Shown here one piece after another: positions 36,036 to 44,600 of a DNA stretch of 64,000 nt. The notes beneath the pieces are model-generated. The model had not been told where the DNA came from. It made no database searches and saw only the letters and a program-made list of their open reading frames with translations. Source of the DNA: Anaerotignum lactatifermentans (GTDB taxonomy: Bacteria; Bacillota; Clostridia; Lachnospirales; Anaerotignaceae); assembly GCF_016902535.1 (NCBI RefSeq), contig NZ_JACSNY010000005.1, forward strand, positions 1-64,000, in the 5' to 3' direction. Every line of letters starts with the position of its first letter. Within the stretch, counting starts at the first letter, position 1. The translations under genes and the position numbers were made by a program.

Positions 36036-36047
36036 AAAATAGGGGGG

Positions 36048-36506
36048 TCAGCCTTCAATGGCGATATTGCCTTTATGGGAAATCTGTTCCGGCTGCTTTT
36101 TGGGCAGGGTCAGTGTCAGAATCCCATTTTCGTATTTTGCCTGAATCTCTTCCGGTGTCAGCTGGTCGCCAACGTAGAAGCTGCGGGCCATGGAACCGGT
36201 ATACCGTTCCTGACGCAGGTAAACGCCGTTTTCGTTCTTTTCTTCTTTTTCCGTGGATTTCTTTGCCGCTACCTGCAAATAGCCGTCCTCCAGATGGATC
36301 TGGAGATCTTCTTTCTGGAAGCCGGGCAGATCAATTTCTACCTGAAAACTGTCCTCATTTTCCTTTACGTCTGTTTTCATCAGGTGTTTGGCGTGCTTGC
36401 CGTAGAAAGGACGGTCCAGAGAAAGCAGTTCCTTATCCAGAGGGGTTTCAAACCAGTTTTCGTTATCAAACAGATTGTCTCCAAAAATACGATGCATCAT
36501 TAACAT
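36048..36506 (-). CDS. Small heat shock protein, Hsp20/alpha-crystallin family
   Basis: A 152-residue ATP-independent holdase chaperone. The alpha-crystallin domain spans about residues 45-140, with FQVEIDLPGFQKEDLQIHLEDGYL and the A-x-x-x-n-GvL signature AKYENGILTLTLPK. A C-terminal I-x-I motif (NIAIEG) used for oligomer contacts is present. AAAGGAG lies nine bases before the ATG. The promoter is overlapped by a CIRCE element, so HrcA repression with heat induction is likely. The 5' leader of about 115 nt is unusually long. Confidence 0.94.
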   Translation of the reverse strand: MLMMHRIFGDNLFDNENWFETPLDKELLSLDRPFYGKHAKHLMKTDVKENEDSFQVEIDLPGFQKEDLQIHLEDGYLQVAAKKSTEKEEKNENGVYLRQERYTGSMARSFYVGDQLTPEEIQAKYENGILTLTLPKKQPEQISHKGNIAIEG

Positions 36507-36629
36507 AAGTCATATCTCCTTTCACTCCACAAAAACCATATTTCGTTGCCTCCTGCAAAACAGGGGAACAAAGCAGTTTCAAACGCGGGGAAGGATCTAT
36601 CAATCAGGTCTTTTCCTTTGTTCAAGTGT

Positions 36630-36672
36630 ATTTTAACTCGTTTTGTTAGCACTGTCAATAGGTGAGTGCTAA
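36630..36672 (-). promoter_or_regulatory. hsp20 promoter with CIRCE element (HrcA operator)
   Basis: TTAGCACTG-N9-GAGTGCTAA (36646-36672) matches the CIRCE consensus TTAGCACTC-N9-GAGTGCTAA with one mismatch. The minus-strand promoter TTGACA (36653-36658), 17 bases, TAAAAT (36630-36635) has its -35 box inside the element. Confidence 0.88.
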
Positions 36673-36707
36673 TTTTTTGAAAAATTTTTAACAATTTTTG
36701 GGGCGGA

Positions 36708-37340
36708 TCAGGAAAAAAGGGTGATCTTTCGTCCCTGCATCTGGATGATGCCTTCGTTCTTCATTTTTTTTAGTTCTCTGCTCATGGCGCTGCGGTCCAC
36801 ACAGAGATAATTGGCCAGAGCGCTGAAAGAAAAGGGCAGGGAAAAGTCCGCCGTGCCGGTCTTGTTCTGCTGGAACTGGAAATAGCACAACAGCTTGCCC
36901 CGGATGGAGCGGTGGCTGAGGATTTCCACTTTTTCGCTGAGCTGATGGACTTTTTCTGTCATCAGATTCAGCAGGTTCTCCACCACCAGACTGTGATGGT
37001 GGCAGGCCCGGCTGCACCGCTTGGTGATGTGGCAGGTATCAATAAAGACCACAGTGCAGTTTTTTTCGCAGACCACAATAAGATCCCCCATTTCCTCGAA
37101 CAGAGAAAAGAAGGAACCGAAGATGCCGCCGTTGGACATGTATTCCAGCATATCCAGACTGCCGTCGGCATTGAGCCGATTGATGGAAACACTGCCCTCC
37201 AACAGGATGCCTACGTTTTTATGAATGGGGATCTCCTCTTTTTCCCGGAATGTCCGCTCTTCCATCTCAAAACAGTGGGTCATTTCGTCCAGTTCTTCAG
37301 GGGAAACGCCATGAAATAATGGATTATCCAACAATTTCAT
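36708..37340 (-). CDS. Crp/Fnr-family transcriptional regulator
   Basis: A 210-residue protein with an N-terminal cyclic-nucleotide-fold effector domain (roughly 15-125) and a C-terminal helix-turn-helix (FSALANYLCVDRSAMSRELKKM). Three cysteines lie close together mid-protein (IDTCHITKRCSRACHHH), unlike the N-terminal cluster of classical FNR, so a redox or metal signal is possible but unproven. GAAGG precedes the ATG. A 14-bp palindrome lies 17-30 bases upstream of its start codon, and the divergent neighbour encodes desulfoferrodoxin, suggesting a role in oxygen or nitrosative stress. Confidence 0.88.
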   Translation of the reverse strand: MKLLDNPLFHGVSPEELDEMTHCFEMEERTFREKEEIPIHKNVGILLEGSVSINRLNADGSLDMLEYMSNGGIFGSFFSLFEEMGDLIVVCEKNCTVVFIDTCHITKRCSRACHHHSLVVENLLNLMTEKVHQLSEKVEILSHRSIRGKLLCYFQFQQNKTGTADFSLPFSFSALANYLCVDRSAMSRELKKMKNEGIIQMQGRKITLFS

Positions 37341-37356
37341 AAAAAACCTTCTTTCT

Positions 37357-37370
37357 GTTGCATTTGCAAC
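37357..37370. promoter_or_regulatory. Perfect 14-bp palindrome between the Crp/Fnr gene and dfx
   Basis: GTTGCA-TT-TGCAAC lies in the leader of the Crp/Fnr gene. Palindromes of the same outline (GTTGCG-N2-YGCAAC) flank the MarR-type promoter at 42511 and 42548. Confidence 0.5.
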
Positions 37371-37490
37371 AAGACTTTTTCTGCTTTTATGCTATCATAT
37401 AAATGTAGAAAAGTAAAGAACGGCATAAAATAGAAACAATGCCGCAAAATAGAGAAGAAGGATCAAAAAAGAATAAGGAGGAATTTTGTT

Positions 37491-37874
37491 ATGAAGGAAC
37501 TGAAATTTTTTAGATGCGCACACTGTAAGAACATCATCGTAAAGGTAGAGGACAAGGGCGTTCCCGTAGTTTGCTGCGGGGAAAAAATGGCGGAACTGAC
37601 CCCGAACACTTCCGACGGCGCAGGCGAAAAGCATGTACCTGTGGTAGCGGTAGACGGCAGCAAGGTAACAGTAACCGTAGGCGAAGTAGCACATCCTATG
37701 CTGGAAGAACACCACATCGCCTGGATCGTTCTGGAAACAAACAAAGGCTTCCAGATCAAATATCTGGACCACACAGGCGCTCCCGAAGCAGTATTCGCTC
37801 TGGCGGAAGGCGAAAGCGCAGTTGCGGCTTATGAATACTGCAACCTGCACGGTCTGTGGAAAAAAGAAATCTGA
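37491..37874 (+). CDS. dfx: Desulfoferrodoxin (superoxide reductase, 2Fe type)
   Basis: A 127-residue two-domain protein. The N-terminal desulforedoxin domain has four cysteines (C9, C12, C28, C29 in CAHC...CCGEKM). The C-terminal SOR domain has the Fe(His)4Cys set: EKHVP, VAHPMLEEHHIAWI and CNLHG. It reduces superoxide to peroxide in the cytoplasm using rubredoxin-type electrons. AAGGAGG precedes the ATG, and a CGGCAT/ATGCCG hairpin lies in the leader (37420-37443). Next downstream is the flavodiiron fusion that carries its own rubredoxin and reductase modules, so the pair may share electron supply. Confidence 0.96.
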   Translation: MKELKFFRCAHCKNIIVKVEDKGVPVVCCGEKMAELTPNTSDGAGEKHVPVVAVDGSKVTVTVGEVAHPMLEEHHIAWIVLETNKGFQIKYLDHTGAPEAVFALAEGESAVAAYEYCNLHGLWKKEI

Positions 37875-37896
37875 TCGTTGAAAAATAAGTAAACGG

Positions 37897-37943
37897 GGAT
37901 CGGGTGCGGCATCGTATGAGGTACCCACCCGATCCTCTTTTTT
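37897..37943 (+). terminator. dfx terminator
   Basis: Stem GGATCGGGTG / CACCCGATCC (37897-37906, 37926-37935) followed by TCTTTTTT. Confidence 0.85.
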
Positions 37944-38002
37944 CCTTATTTGTGAAAAAATAGACAGGAAAAGACAAGAAGAGATAAGGAGGCAAAACGT
38001 TC

Positions 38003-40528
38003 ATGAAAGCATTACAGTTAAAACCTGATTTTTACTGGACCGGCGTCCTGGATAAGGACCTGCGGGTATTTGACATCATTATGATGACGGAATTTGGTAC
38101 GTCCTACAATTCCTATCTACTCAAATGCGGCGACCAGACCGTATTGTTCGAGACAGCCAAGGAAAAATTCTTTGACGACTATCTGGAAACATTGTCCCAG
38201 ATTACGGAAGTATCCTCCATCGACTATATCGTTGTGGATCATACGGAGCCGGACCATGTGGGCAGCATCAAAAAAATTCTGGATATCTGCCCCAGAGCCA
38301 AAATCGTGGCTACACCTGTTGCCATCGGCTTCCTGAAGCAGATTGTCAACGGCGATTTTTACAGCATCGCCGTAAAGGATGGCGACGAACTGCGCATCGG
38401 GAACAAAACATTGCAGTTCAGAGTATTCCCTAATCTGCACTGGCCCGATACTATGTATACTTATATCGTAGAGGACAAGGTTCTGGTAACCTGTGACTCC
38501 TTCGGTTCCCATTATGCCCATGAAGGCATCCTGCGCAGCACTGTGACTGACACGGAAGGCTATCTGCGGGCGACAAAATACTATTTCGACAATATTCTGG
38601 GGCCCTTCAAACGTCCTTACATGACAAACGCTTTGGCGGCGGTCAGAGAGATGGATGTGGATATGATCTGCCCCGGCCATGGCCCCGTTCTGGACAGCCA
38701 TCTGGACGAGCTGATGGAGATTTATGATAAATGGTGTGAGGTACCGGCAAATCCCCGGAAAAAAGTGGTAATCCCTTATGTGAGCGCTTATGGCTACACA
38801 GGTCAGCTGGCGGAGCAGATCGCGCAGGGCATCCGGGACAATGACGATATTGAAGTAAAACTGTACGATATGGTGACGGCGGATCAGGCGGAGGTTCTGG
38901 GCGAGATCGCTGCCGCCGATGGTATCCTCTTCGGTACACCTACCATTCTGGGCGAAGCGCTGAAGCCCATCTGGGACCTGACAACACTGATGTTCCCGCC
39001 GGTTCATGGCGGTAAGCTGGCCAGCGCTTTCGGCAGCTACGGCTGGAGCGGCGAGGGTGTGCCCCATATCATCGAGCGTCTGAAGCAGATCCGTCTGCGT
39101 GTGGTAGATGGTTTCCGTGTTCGTCTGAGACCTTCGGAAAATGAATTGATGGACGCTTATGATTTCGGCTATCGTTTCGCGGATACCCTGCTGCAGAAAG
39201 AGCCTAAGGCAAAGAGCGCAAGAAGCGGTCTGGTAAAATGTCTGGTTTGCGGCGAAATCTTCGATTCCTCCATGGAGAACTGCCCTGTCTGCGGCGTAGG
39301 CAAGGAAAACTTTGTGCCTGTGGATCTGGATGAGATCACTTACCACTGCGATACGCTGGAGAAATTCGTGGTACTGGGCGGCGGCACAGCGGCATTAAAC
39401 GCGGCAAAGGCCATCCGGGAAAGAAACAATACCGCCAGCATCATCATGGTTTCCGAGGAAAAGGAACTGCCTTATGACAGACCTATGCTGACAAAGAATA
39501 TGTTCGGCGCGGTCAGCGGCGACGCCATTGCCAGCAAGGATGCCGTATGGTATGAGGAAAACTGCATTGATCTGCGCCTGAATACCAAAGTAACGGCTCT
39601 GGATCTGGGCAGAAAAGAAGTGCGTCTGGCAGACGGCAGCGTACTGCCTTATGATAAATGTGTTTACGCACTGGGTTCTTACAGCTTTATCCCGCCCATC
39701 CCCGGCGCGTCTTTGGAAGGCGTGACACCGGTACGTACCATCTCTGACGTGGAAAAGATCAATCAGATGGTACAGGGCGCGAAGCATGCCGTAGTCATCG
39801 GCGGCGGCGTACTGGGTCTGGAAAGCGCATGGGAACTGAGAAAAGAAAAACTGGAAGTAACGGTACTGGAAGGCGCGCCTGCGCTGCTGGCCGGGAAACT
39901 GGACGGTACCGGCGCTGAAATGCTGACAAAGATCGCCGAGAAAAATGGCGTGAAGATCCTCACCGGCGTGAAAATCGCGGAAATCACCGGCAACGGCAAA
40001 GCGGACGGCGTTCTGCTGGGCGACGGCACCAAGATCCCCGCGGATCTGGTCATCATGTCCACCGGTGTCCGGGCAAACAAGGAATTGGCGGAAGACGCGG
40101 GTCTGCTGACCAACCGGGCGGTTATGGTCAGCGATCAGATGCAGACCAGCGACAGCTGTGTATTTGCCGGCGGCGACTGTGCCGAGTTCAACGGCGTCAA
40201 CGCGGCGATCTGGCCTGTGGCTTCTGAAATGGGACGGATTGCCGGAGCTAACGCGGCGGGCGATTCTCTGCCTTATGTCCCTCAGACACAGGGCATGACG
40301 CTGGCGGCGCTGAATACCATGGTATTCGCCATGGGCGATGTAGGCACCAAAGCAGACGCTACCTATAAAACACTGGAAATCCGCGACGACAGACGGATGA
40401 CACTGGAGAAGTACTACTTCCTGAATAATGCCCTTTGCGGTGTGATCCTTCTGGGGGATACTTCTAAGATGGCGGAGATGACAGAGGCGATCCTGCAAAA
40501 GAAAGCTTTTGGACAGATCTTCGGTTGA
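38003..40528 (+). CDS. Flavodiiron protein fused to rubredoxin and NADH:rubredoxin reductase (class F type)
   Basis: An 841-residue fusion. Modules in order: diiron MBL domain (1-~250; HTEPDH ligands, later NLHWPD, CDSFGSH and GHGPVL); flavodoxin (~255-395; VSAYGYTGQLAEQ); a short-spaced rubredoxin (~413-430; C-x2-C-x10-C-x2-C in CLVCGEIF...CPVCG); and an FAD/NAD(P)H reductase (~445-841; VVLGGGTAALNA, VVIGGGVLGLESA, VFAGGDCAEF). It can carry electrons from NADH to O2 (water) or NO in one chain. The layout matches the class F enzymes known from clostridia such as C. difficile. AAGGAGG precedes the ATG. No strong promoter is seen, so readthrough from dfx is possible. Confidence 0.94.
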   Translation: MKALQLKPDFYWTGVLDKDLRVFDIIMMTEFGTSYNSYLLKCGDQTVLFETAKEKFFDDYLETLSQITEVSSIDYIVVDHTEPDHVGSIKKILDICPRAKIVATPVAIGFLKQIVNGDFYSIAVKDGDELRIGNKTLQFRVFPNLHWPDTMYTYIVEDKVLVTCDSFGSHYAHEGILRSTVTDTEGYLRATKYYFDNILGPFKRPYMTNALAAVREMDVDMICPGHGPVLDSHLDELMEIYDKWCEVPANPRKKVVIPYVSAYGYTGQLAEQIAQGIRDNDDIEVKLYDMVTADQAEVLGEIAAADGILFGTPTILGEALKPIWDLTTLMFPPVHGGKLASAFGSYGWSGEGVPHIIERLKQIRLRVVDGFRVRLRPSENELMDAYDFGYRFADTLLQKEPKAKSARSGLVKCLVCGEIFDSSMENCPVCGVGKENFVPVDLDEITYHCDTLEKFVVLGGGTAALNAAKAIRERNNTASIIMVSEEKELPYDRPMLTKNMFGAVSGDAIASKDAVWYEENCIDLRLNTKVTALDLGRKEVRLADGSVLPYDKCVYALGSYSFIPPIPGASLEGVTPVRTISDVEKINQMVQGAKHAVVIGGGVLGLESAWELRKEKLEVTVLEGAPALLAGKLDGTGAEMLTKIAEKNGVKILTGVKIAEITGNGKADGVLLGDGTKIPADLVIMSTGVRANKELAEDAGLLTNRAVMVSDQMQTSDSCVFAGGDCAEFNGVNAAIWPVASEMGRIAGANAAGDSLPYVPQTQGMTLAALNTMVFAMGDVGTKADATYKTLEIRDDRRMTLEKYYFLNNALCGVILLGDTSKMAEMTEAILQKKAFGQIFG

Positions 40529-40554
40529 TCCTTCTTCTAATACGGCGCAAAGCC

Positions 40555-40592
40555 AAAGACACCCCCTGTCTTTTGACAGGGGGTGTCTTTTT
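40555..40592 (+). terminator. Convergent terminator between the flavodiiron and MATE genes
   Basis: Perfect 16-bp stem, AAAGACACCCCCTGTC-TTTT-GACAGGGGGTGTCTTT (40555-40590), with T-tails on both strands. Confidence 0.9.
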
Positions 40593-40618
40593 ATGGTTTT
40601 CTAAGATGTTATGGAAAG

Positions 40619-42034
40619 TCAGGCTGCCAGAGAAGCGGCCGCCTCTTTTTGCTCCTGTATTTTCCGGTTGAGCTTTCGCATTTCCGGCACGATGAAGAGG
40701 GCAACGATGCAGGCGGAGCCAATATCGGCGCAGGGACCGGCATACAGCAGGCCATCCAGTCCAAATTTCAGCGGCAGCAGCAGAAGCAGCGGAATCAGCA
40801 GCAGCAGCTGGCGCAGCATGGACAGAAGGGAGGCCTTCAAGGGCTGGCCTGTGGCCTGGAAGTAGTTGGTAGAAACGATCTGGAACCCGGCGCAGAAGAT
40901 GCCGCCCAGATAGATCCGCAGACAGCGGACGCCAAAATCCGTAAAGGTCTGGTTTTCGTCCCCAAAGAGACTCAGTACCAGATGGGGCATGGTCTGACAG
41001 ATGAGCCAGCCCAGGAAAATGGAGACGGTGGCGATGGTCACTGCCATCAGATACGCCTGACGCACACGGGGATATTTCCTTGCCCCCAGATTAAAGCCCA
41101 GAATCGGCTGGGCACCGATACCAAAGCCGATACAGAAGGACGCCAGGATCATGGCAATCTTCATGACGATACCCATGGCGCTGAGGGCCACATCCCCGGT
41201 GATTTCCGATTGGTTGCCGTAGTGTACCAGGGAGTTGTTCATGACCACCTGCATGATGCAGGCCACCAGAGAGGTAATGCCGGAGGAAATGCCCAGAGTA
41301 AAGATTTTGTACCATACTCTGCCTACGGGCTTGAAATAGATCTTGTGAAAGCGCATATTCCCTTTTTTCAGGAAATAGTAGGACAAAACCACCGTAGAAA
41401 CAAACTGGGAGGTGATGGTAGCCAAAGCGGCGCCCTTTACGCCCCAGTGCAGTACGAAAATATAAATGGGGTCCAGTACTGTATTCAGTGCCGCCCCGAT
41501 CAAAATGCCGTACATGGACATTCGGGGATGACCATCGGTACGGGCCATATTGGACAGGGAAATGCTCACCAGACTGAAGGGAACCCCCAGCAGTACAATG
41601 GAGGTGTAGTCCACAGCGTAGGGCATGGTGGATTCCGTGGCGCCGAACAACGTCAGGATCGGCCGCAGGAAAATCAGTCCCACAGCCGCCAGAAGCACCC
41701 CAAGGCCAATGGCGATGATCAGCAGGTTATTCAGCGTCAGCAGTGCCTCCCGTTTTCTGCCTTCGCCCAGACGCAGAGCGGCGTAAGCGCTGCCGCCGGA
41801 GCCAATGAGGGTGGCGAAGGCCATGATAATGGTCATCAGAGGGAAGGCGATGGTAGTGGCGGCGTTGCCCAGATATCCCACACCCTGACCGATAAAGATC
41901 TGGTCGACGATATTGTAAACGGAATTGACCAGACAGGAAATGATGGCAGGGATGGAAAAAGAAAGCAGCAGTCCTCTGATGGGCTTTACCCCCAAGGGAT
42001 TTTCAGCGGATTTTACTACTGTTTTTGCGTTCAT
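40619..42034 (-). CDS. MATE-family efflux transporter
   Basis: A 471-residue polytopic protein with about twelve hydrophobic segments in two similar halves, each with the MATE pattern (NIVDQIFIGQGVG near residue 42; LNTVLDPIYIF). It is most like MepA/NorM-type cation-coupled multidrug exporters. Its ATG overlaps the stop of the marR-type gene by 4 bp, so it is translated together with its probable regulator. The C-terminus ends in a charged, Lys/Glu-rich tail. Substrates are unknown. Confidence 0.93.
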   Translation of the reverse strand: MNAKTVVKSAENPLGVKPIRGLLLSFSIPAIISCLVNSVYNIVDQIFIGQGVGYLGNAATTIAFPLMTIIMAFATLIGSGGSAYAALRLGEGRKREALLTLNNLLIIAIGLGVLLAAVGLIFLRPILTLFGATESTMPYAVDYTSIVLLGVPFSLVSISLSNMARTDGHPRMSMYGILIGAALNTVLDPIYIFVLHWGVKGAALATITSQFVSTVVLSYYFLKKGNMRFHKIYFKPVGRVWYKIFTLGISSGITSLVACIMQVVMNNSLVHYGNQSEITGDVALSAMGIVMKIAMILASFCIGFGIGAQPILGFNLGARKYPRVRQAYLMAVTIATVSIFLGWLICQTMPHLVLSLFGDENQTFTDFGVRCLRIYLGGIFCAGFQIVSTNYFQATGQPLKASLLSMLRQLLLLIPLLLLLPLKFGLDGLLYAGPCADIGSACIVALFIVPEMRKLNRKIQEQKEAAASLAA

Positions 42035-42480
42035 TCCGATTCCTCCTCATCCAGATAATTCTTCGCGTTCTGTACCATTTTCGCCATGAGATCTTCCAGC
42101 AGGAGGCACTCCTCATCGCTCATGCCTGCTGTCAGGGCCTGGTTCCATTTTTCCTTGGCCTCCAGCAGCCGGTGAATAATGGGCATGGCGGCCTCCGTCA
42201 CGGAAAGCCGGCGGCAGCGGCGGTCCTTTTCATCGGGGACTACCCGGATATAACCGGCCTCTTCCAGCTTCTGGACGCCCCGACTGACGGTGCCTTTATC
42301 AAAAAATCCCATTTGCGCTAAAGCGTAAAGGGAAATGCCGTCGTTTTCATAAATCCGCAGCAAAAAGAAATACTGCCCGCTGCCAATGGGAAAATCGTGG
42401 AGGCAGTGGGTGTAGATACGGTTGGCATAGCGGCTGATGGCGGAAGCGTGAATGGTATAGCGCATTCCTTTTTTCTCCAT
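42031..42480 (-). CDS. MarR-family regulator of the MATE pump
   Basis: A 149-residue winged-helix regulator: LYALAQMGFFDKGTVSRGVQKLEEAGYI is the helix-turn-helix and PDEKDRRCRRLSVTE the wing, which carries a cysteine. It is coupled to the MATE gene through a 4-bp ATGA overlap. The start at 42480 has AAGGAAAGG somewhat far upstream; a second ATG five codons in has SD-like sequence too close, so the first is kept. Two palindromes, GTTGCGTCTGCAAC and GTTGCGTCCGCAAC, bracket the TATACT box, supporting autorepression. Confidence 0.9.
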   Translation of the reverse strand: MEKKGMRYTIHASAISRYANRIYTHCLHDFPIGSGQYFFLLRIYENDGISLYALAQMGFFDKGTVSRGVQKLEEAGYIRVVPDEKDRRCRRLSVTEAAMPIIHRLLEAKEKWNQALTAGMSDEECLLLEDLMAKMVQNAKNYLDEEESE

Positions 42481-42510
42481 AAAATATGTTCAAACCTTTC
42501 CTTGCGAATT

Positions 42511-42561
42511 GTTGCGTCTGCAACTAAAAACAGTATACAAAAAAACAGTTGCGTCCGCAAC
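42511..42561 (-). promoter_or_regulatory. Promoter and paired operators of the MarR-MATE operon
   Basis: Minus strand: TTGCGG (-35), 17 bases, TATACT (-10, 42531-42536 complement). One palindrome (42548-42561) covers the -35 box and the other (42511-42524) lies just past the start site, a typical arrangement for a dimeric repressor. Confidence 0.65.
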
Positions 42562-42570
42562 TGTTTTTTC
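42539..42570 (-). terminator. maf terminator, overlapping the MarR operator
   Basis: Inverted repeat AAAAAACAGTTGCG-TC-CGCAACTGTTTTTT with a T-run on the minus strand, eight bases past the maf stop. The centre is the same GTTGCG/CGCAAC palindrome used as operator. Confidence 0.75.
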
Positions 42571-42577
42571 TGTGGTT

Positions 42578-43204
42578 TTATGATTTTTTCTCAGTGCTTT
42601 CCCAGAAAGAAGGAATATCCAGCCCCAGAGCCCGCAGCCGCAGATGCAGCTCCGTCAAAGGCAGGCCTACTACATTGAAGAAATCCCCTTCGATGCGGGA
42701 AACCAGCAGAGCGCCTTTTCCCTGTATGCCATAGGCCCCCGCTTTATCAAAGGGCTCGCCGGTGGCGATATAGGCGAGGATTTCTTTTTCCGTCAGAGAA
42801 CGGAAGGTAACCCGGGTCCCTGCTACAAAGGAGTGTGGGATCGGTGCTTTTCCCGGCAGGACTTCCGCCAGACAAACACCCGTATAGACCATATGGGTAT
42901 GGCCCGAAAGCCGGGAGAGTGTAGCAAAGGCGGCGTCTTTGTCCGCCGGCTTATGGAGAAGTTCTCCGTCATAGGCCACAATGGTATCCGCCCCGATGAT
43001 GACGGCCGGTCCCGCCAGTCCCTCCGCTGCCGAAAGAGCTTTGGCTTCCGCCGTTTTCATGGCCTTTTCCGCCGGAGCCGCGCCGGCAAGACCGGCCTCC
43101 AATGCCCGTTCATCTACCATGCTTTCCCGGAGAGAGAAGGGGACTTCCAGCATGGAAAGCAGTTCCCGCCGTCTGGGAGAAGCGGACGCAAGTATCAGCT
43201 GCAT
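42578..43204 (-). CDS. maf: Maf-like nucleotide pyrophosphatase
   Basis: A 208-residue protein of the Maf/HAM1 fold, with the N-terminal SASPRRRELL substrate loop, VDE near residue 32, IGADTIV and KPADKDAA, and the later GAYGIQGKGALLV. Maf proteins cleave dTTP, UTP or modified pyrimidine triphosphates; the family was first linked to septum inhibition in Bacillus. The ATG at 43204 follows AGGAAAGGAC; a longer in-frame reading overlaps the divergent MFS promoter and is rejected. Confidence 0.92.
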   Translation of the reverse strand: MQLILASASPRRRELLSMLEVPFSLRESMVDERALEAGLAGAAPAEKAMKTAEAKALSAAEGLAGPAVIIGADTIVAYDGELLHKPADKDAAFATLSRLSGHTHMVYTGVCLAEVLPGKAPIPHSFVAGTRVTFRSLTEKEILAYIATGEPFDKAGAYGIQGKGALLVSRIEGDFFNVVGLPLTELHLRLRALGLDIPSFWESTEKKS

Positions 43205-43279
43205 AGAAAACAGTCCTTTCCTGTAAAATGCTTTTGTTTTATTGTACGAAAAGAAGATGGAGTTTGCAAGGAAAAGACC

Positions 43280-43307
43280 TTGACGAGTCCCAAAGAAGTG
43301 ATATAAT
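43280..43307 (+). promoter_or_regulatory. Promoter of the MFS exporter gene
   Basis: TTGACG (43280-43285), 16-base spacer, TATAAT (43302-43307), about 38 bases ahead of the start codon. Confidence 0.75.
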
Positions 43308-43344
43308 AGTCGAGGTTTTTGCAAAAAAGGGGGAGAAATATTTT

Positions 43345-44520
43345 ATGGCAAAAAAGGAAAAAATATTTACACTGCCGGTCATCGGCTTGATTTTACTGAG
43401 TTTTGCCCTGGGTACCAGCGAGTTTATCGTGGTGGGCATTCTGCCGGATATTTCCGGGGGACTGGGGGTTTCTCTGACAACGGCGGGCAGTCTGGTGTCC
43501 GTATTTGCTTTTGTTTACGCCGTGGGAACACCGTTTACGGCGGCGCTGGCGGGCCGGTTTTCCCGATTTGGCCTGATTACCGTATTGACGGTGTTGTTTA
43601 TTCTGGGGAATCTGTTCTGTGCTTTGGCGCCGACCTATGGTATGCTGACAGCGGCCCGAATCCTGTTGGCGGTGGTTTCCGGGACGCTGATTTCCGTCTC
43701 CATGACCTTTGTGCCGGATGTTTCCTCTTTGGAGCATCGGGCGACGGTGGTTTCCTGGGTTTTTGCCGGATTTAGTCTGGCCTCCATCTTTGGCGTGCCC
43801 ATGGGCACCACAGTCAGTCATCTTCTGGGGTGGCGGGCGGCCTTTGGGCTCATTACCCTTTGCAGTGCGGCGGTGCTAGTGATTCTGGTGGTTTCTCTGC
43901 CCAGAGCCCAGCAGAAGGTGCCCTCCGGTCTGGTGCAGCAGTTTGTCCTCCTGGGGGACGGGCGGATTCTGCTGGGGATTTTTACGGTATTTTTCGGTGC
44001 GTCGTCGGCCTATGTGCTGTATACGTATTTGACGCCGGTTTTTGAGGAGCTCATCGGGGTGCCTGCTTCGCTCATCAGTCCGGTACTGCTGCTGTTTGGG
44101 GTCATGGTCTTTTTCAGTAATCTGATTTCCGGCAAGATGGCACAGCGGAGAGGGATTTATAAGCTGCGGTTTTCTTTTCTGGTAATGGCCGCGGCTATGT
44201 TTGTACTGCCTTTGACTTTGAAGGCGGCTCCTTTGGCGCTGGCGGTGATTTTTGTGATCGGGCTGGTGATGTATCTGCAAAACTCGCCCATTCAGGTGAA
44301 TATCCTGAATATTGCCACAAGGGAATATCCCGGCGCCATTACGCTGGCGGCTTCCGCCAACTCTTTTTCCTATAATTTCGGGATCGCCTTTGGTTCTGTC
44401 TGCGGCAGTCTGATGGTGGACCGGCTGGATATGAGGCTGCTGGGGCTGGGCGGCGGTGTGCTGGCCCTCTGCGCTCTGGTTTGCGCCCTGCTTCTCCATG
44501 GGAAAATAGGAGAAGCCTGA
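43345..44520 (+). CDS. Major facilitator superfamily (DHA1-type) exporter
   Basis: A 391-residue, twelve-segment drug:proton antiporter type protein of the arabinose-efflux/PbuE-like group: LSFALGTSEFIVVGILPDI in the first helix, GRFSRFGLI in the 2-3 loop and RILLAVVSGTLISVS in helix 4. Such proteins export purines, sugars or drugs. The ATG at 43345 follows GGGGGAG; upstream in-frame codons precede the promoter. It is a single-gene unit with its own promoter and a bidirectional terminator. Confidence 0.9.
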   Translation: MAKKEKIFTLPVIGLILLSFALGTSEFIVVGILPDISGGLGVSLTTAGSLVSVFAFVYAVGTPFTAALAGRFSRFGLITVLTVLFILGNLFCALAPTYGMLTAARILLAVVSGTLISVSMTFVPDVSSLEHRATVVSWVFAGFSLASIFGVPMGTTVSHLLGWRAAFGLITLCSAAVLVILVVSLPRAQQKVPSGLVQQFVLLGDGRILLGIFTVFFGASSAYVLYTYLTPVFEELIGVPASLISPVLLLFGVMVFFSNLISGKMAQRRGIYKLRFSFLVMAAAMFVLPLTLKAAPLALAVIFVIGLVMYLQNSPIQVNILNIATREYPGAITLAASANSFSYNFGIAFGSVCGSLMVDRLDMRLLGLGGGVLALCALVCALLLHGKIGEA

Positions 44521-44526
44521 TAAAAC

Positions 44527-44570
44527 AAAAAAGTGATTCCCGGATTTGCCGGAAATCACTTTTTTTTCTA
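44527..44570 (+). terminator. Convergent terminator between the MFS gene and rubrerythrin
   Basis: Stem AAAAAAGTGATTCCCGG / CCGGAAATCACTTTTTT (one internal offset) followed by a T-run on each strand. Confidence 0.8.
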
Positions 44571-44600
44571 TGGAAACTTATTTCTAAAAGAGGGAGCGTA

